A stretch of DNA of 64,000 nucleotides from JADKCL01 sp031415375 (GTDB taxonomy: Bacteria; Bacteroidota; Bacteroidia; J057; JADKCL01), in NCBI GenBank assembly GCA_031415375.1, contig JANORP010000086.1:22293-86292 (forward strand). Reading direction: 5' to 3'. A model generated the notes under the pieces. That model had not been told where the DNA came from. It searched no databases and saw only the letters and a program-made list of their open reading frames with translations. This document shows positions 61,758-64,000 of the stretch, in pieces (the first letter of the stretch is position 1; each line of letters opens with the position of its first letter). Made by a program: the position numbers and the translations under genes.

Positions 61758-62120
61758 TTAGCGCTTCGTTCCGTTGGGGAGATTGCCACCCGATTGTGGG
61801 CCCGAGCGATTGCCATCGATGATAATCTGAATGCCAAGACCACCATAGGTAACAAAGTAGCTGGAGCCGGTGAGTTGCTCGACGGTGATACAACCACAGG
61901 TGTTGTAGAGCTGTATAAATGCAGCCGGCTGATATCCAAAGCTAGGTGCAGCAAGCGTCAATACCTGATTTAAGATATTTGTGGGTATCAGAGCGCTTTG
62001 CGGTCCTGGGCCTCCAAGCGCGAAACCGCCACCCTGAGGGGGATTGCCAGACTGACAAAGACCCGTGAAGGGCAAGCCTAGCAGCAAAAGCATCACTGTT
62101 ATAAAGCCAAATTTTCTCAT
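61758..62120 (-). CDS. Small secreted protein of unknown function
   Basis: About 120 residues from MRKFGFITVMLLLLGLPFTGL, a clear Sec signal peptide ending near LCQ. The mature part begins with a Gly/Pro-rich stretch (NPPQGGGFALGGPGPQ) and continues with a small domain containing YNTCGCITVEQL, whose two Cys may form a disulfide, and a Gly-rich end. The frame is open to 62201, but the upstream codons do not form part of a signal peptide. It is followed by a good terminator and is probably transcribed alone. Confidence 0.55.
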   Translation of the reverse strand: MRKFGFITVMLLLLGLPFTGLCQSGNPPQGGGFALGGPGPQSALIPTNILNQVLTLAAPSFGYQPAAFIQLYNTCGCITVEQLTGSSYFVTYGGLGIQIIIDGNRSGPQSGGNLPNGTKR

Positions 62121-62224
62121 TTCCCTGCGAAAAGGATAGATAATTGTGCGAAAGGTCGATAGTTTTATTGAAAATTGCAAACTATTTGTAGAATTTTCCA
62201 ATCTTGACCGTCGGTTCTCCGCCG

Positions 62225-64000
62225 CTATTTCCCGCCTATTTTGTCGAGGTTTACCTTTTTGCCACGGTCAAAACGCACCAAAAAGGCGTCGCCATGCCCG
62301 CTTCGTCTGATCTTCACAAGATGGCGCATCGCCTCCTGCTCTGTGAGGTAGCGCCCCACAAAAAAGACACGGCGACCACTGATCTCCCGCTCAAAAACTT
62401 CGGGCTGGTATTCGCCAAAGCTCGACAAGAAGCTTTGCTGCACAGTGCGCCCCAATACGGCGATTTGCACCGCATAAAACCCGTCATCGCGCGCATTGCC
62501 TGTCGTCATCGGATTGATGCTTTTGGTACCAACCGTGGTGATCGGCGTACCCTGCCGCGTCGCTGCGGGCAAGGTAAACGGCGGAACTGCCAAGATGCTT
62601 GCATTGGGGAAGCCGCGCGAAACGGCGGCTTCGAGGTTCACGGCTGCCGCTTGATAGTCGGGATAGTCGCCATAACTATAGCACCAAAACCCGTCGATCA
62701 CGCGCTGCGTGACTGGATATTGGGTGCCTGCCAAGGAGGCAAAAAAGGTACTCCCACGCGGTTGCAAATAGGTCCCAAGCAGGATCGTAAAAGGGCCAGC
62801 CGTCTCAGGCGTTGAAGGGATCATGATCGAAGCTGTACCCCAGATTTCCTCGACAGATCGTGCTTGCGAATAAATCGGATCTGTGAAACCGAGCACGGTG
62901 ATCTCTGTGCGGCGATTCGATTGGTGCATTTCCTCGCTGCAGTGCACGCCGTCGGCGCAACCATTGGCGAGGCGCTGCTCGCCATAACCCCGCGCGATGA
63001 TCCTGGCGGTAGGGATCCCTTTGGCAATGAGGAAGGCGACTGCCGACTCGGCCCGTGCTTGGGCCAAGGCCAGATTGTAGGCATCGGTGCCGCGCACGTC
63101 GGTATGCGAGCCAAGCTCCACTGTCAATTGCGGATTCACCTCCAAAAACACAACGAGTTTGGCCAACTCGATTGCCGCATCGTTGCGGATATGGCTTTTG
63201 TCGAAGTCATAATATAGATTGTGCAACACCCACTTTTGCCCCACAATGGCAAGCGGCAAGCGCATGGTGAGCCTGAGCGTAGCCCCATTTTTGTCCAGCG
63301 GCCCGATGGTCTCCACTTGCGTGAGATACCCCTGCTTGCGCGCCAACAACAAATAGCTGCGGCCAGCAACCATCGGCAAGTGCGTCAGGCTATCTCCGGC
63401 TTCAAATTCACCGATCTGCGCCCCCGTCTTGGCATCGCGCAAGATGAGCGTGGCTCCTTGCAGCGGCAATCCTGTGGCTTCATCCAAGATTGTGACCTGT
63501 GCGACTGCAGATTCTGGAAGCCGGTTGAGAAAGATTGAGTCTTCTACCACGCCAGGTTGCACGCCCGGATTCAAGGAGACGCGATGCTTTTCATAACCCG
63601 CCTTCATAATATCGAGCATGATGGTGCCGTCGGGTTGCGTGCGCACCTCGGTCGGCAAGCCTGCAATCTGCAGTAAGGAGTCCCTGATGATATTGCCACG
63701 GTAGCCTGGCAAGACCTGCAATTGCTTGTAGCTACAGGCCATGCAAGGTTTCCCCGTCTTCTGATCGGTGCCTTGCAGCACCATTTGCACACGGTAGGAG
63801 CCCCAGCGGGCATATTTGTGTACCGCATCAGGACCCGTGGCTGTTGCGCCATCACCAAAATCCCATAGGACCGATTTTACATCGCAACCCTCGATATCAG
63901 ATCGGTAACCGTCAAAATGTGCCTCTGCGTCGAGAGAGACGGTATCATAGCTGTCGATATAGACTTGCCGGATGTCTTGCACATCCAATTCATAACTACT
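62225..64000 (-). CDS. OmpA-family protein with PKD domain, 5' end outside the window
   Basis: At least 588 residues; the frame is open to the right edge (codons before 63988 are sense), so the N-terminus is missing. Order: PKD domain (VLWDFGDGATATG ... YARWGSYRV), a carboxypeptidase-regulatory-like or TonB-box-type beta domain (GLPLQGATLILRD), an OmpA peptidoglycan-binding domain (LYYDFDKSHIRNDAA, LGSHTDVRGTDAYN, NRRTEITVLG), and a C-terminal SPOR-like segment (FYAVQIAVLG ... GRYLTEQEAMRHL). It probably anchors the envelope to peptidoglycan, like Bacteroidota gliding/T9SS-associated OmpA proteins; the exact role is not fixed by the sequence. Confidence 0.75.
   Translation of the reverse strand, partial: SSYELDVQDIRQVYIDSYDTVSLDAEAHFDGYRSDIEGCDVKSVLWDFGDGATATGPDAVHKYARWGSYRVQMVLQGTDQKTGKPCMACSYKQLQVLPGYRGNIIRDSLLQIAGLPTEVRTQPDGTIMLDIMKAGYEKHRVSLNPGVQPGVVEDSIFLNRLPESAVAQVTILDEATGLPLQGATLILRDAKTGAQIGEFEAGDSLTHLPMVAGRSYLLLARKQGYLTQVETIGPLDKNGATLRLTMRLPLAIVGQKWVLHNLYYDFDKSHIRNDAAIELAKLVVFLEVNPQLTVELGSHTDVRGTDAYNLALAQARAESAVAFLIAKGIPTARIIARGYGEQRLANGCADGVHCSEEMHQSNRRTEITVLGFTDPIYSQARSVEEIWGTASIMIPSTPETAGPFTILLGTYLQPRGSTFFASLAGTQYPVTQRVIDGFWCYSYGDYPDYQAAAVNLEAAVSRGFPNASILAVPPFTLPAATRQGTPITTVGTKSINPMTTGNARDDGFYAVQIAVLGRTVQQSFLSSFGEYQPEVFEREISGRRVFFVGRYLTEQEAMRHLVKIRRSGHGDAFLVRFDRGKKVNLDKIGGK

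Overview
The window looks like a chromosomal segment of a Bacteroidota bacterium, probably near the Saprospiria or Chitinophagia. The reasons are a C-terminal type IX secretion sorting domain on the PhoD-like phosphatase, TAnnTTTG-like -7 boxes close to several start codons, few Shine-Dalgarno sequences, and the pheT - coiled-coil protein - zapA - rny order. No rRNA, tRNA or CRISPR array was seen. All domain names come from motifs read by eye; no database search was run.

Left part (0-4.7 kb): a PhyH-family dioxygenase, a 234-bp MITE-like element with near-identical 9-bp target duplications, a secreted beta-rich protein, a Crp/Fnr regulator with a membrane protein behind it, and a divergent intergenic region with four DnaA-box-like sites.

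Conflict region (4.7-31.7 kb, all plus strand): a secreted caspase-like protein whose nucleophile position is Ser; an operon of an intact secreted caspase, a zinc-ribbon GTPase and a GAP1-like protein; then a polymorphic-toxin locus. The locus has two giant DUF4157 proteins with a matching N-terminus. The first carries a TNT NAD-glycohydrolase domain and a second, YwqJ-like deaminase tip, followed by a YwqK-like MORN immunity gene, broken copies of the tip cassette and orphan immunity candidates. The second ends in a PoNe DNase domain and is bracketed by two PoNi-like genes, followed by SUKH-like and DUF4279-like genes. A 110-bp inverted-repeat element has inserted between 9-bp direct repeats in an open frame behind the second PoNi gene; removing it in silico restores that frame.

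Paralogue array (31.7-39.6 kb, minus strand): six consecutive diverged copies of one protein with N-terminal membrane helices, HEAT-like repeats, a CxxC...CxxC zinc ribbon and a conserved C-terminal domain. I do not recognise this family. It is the best candidate here for an undescribed system.

Housekeeping and envelope part (39.6-64 kb): PhoD-like phosphatase, 2H phosphoesterase, alpha/beta-hydrolase lipoprotein, an MBOAT/AlgJ-like polysaccharide O-acetylation pair, a polyamine-type cluster (two DUF4178 proteins, a 53-residue protein, DUF350, a membrane spermidine-synthase-like enzyme, an FAD oxidoreductase and a membrane protein), a methyltransferase, rny, zapA, a ZapB-like gene and pheT, a candidate structured RNA with a strong terminator, a helical-repeat protein, a small secreted protein, and an OmpA/PKD protein cut by the right edge.
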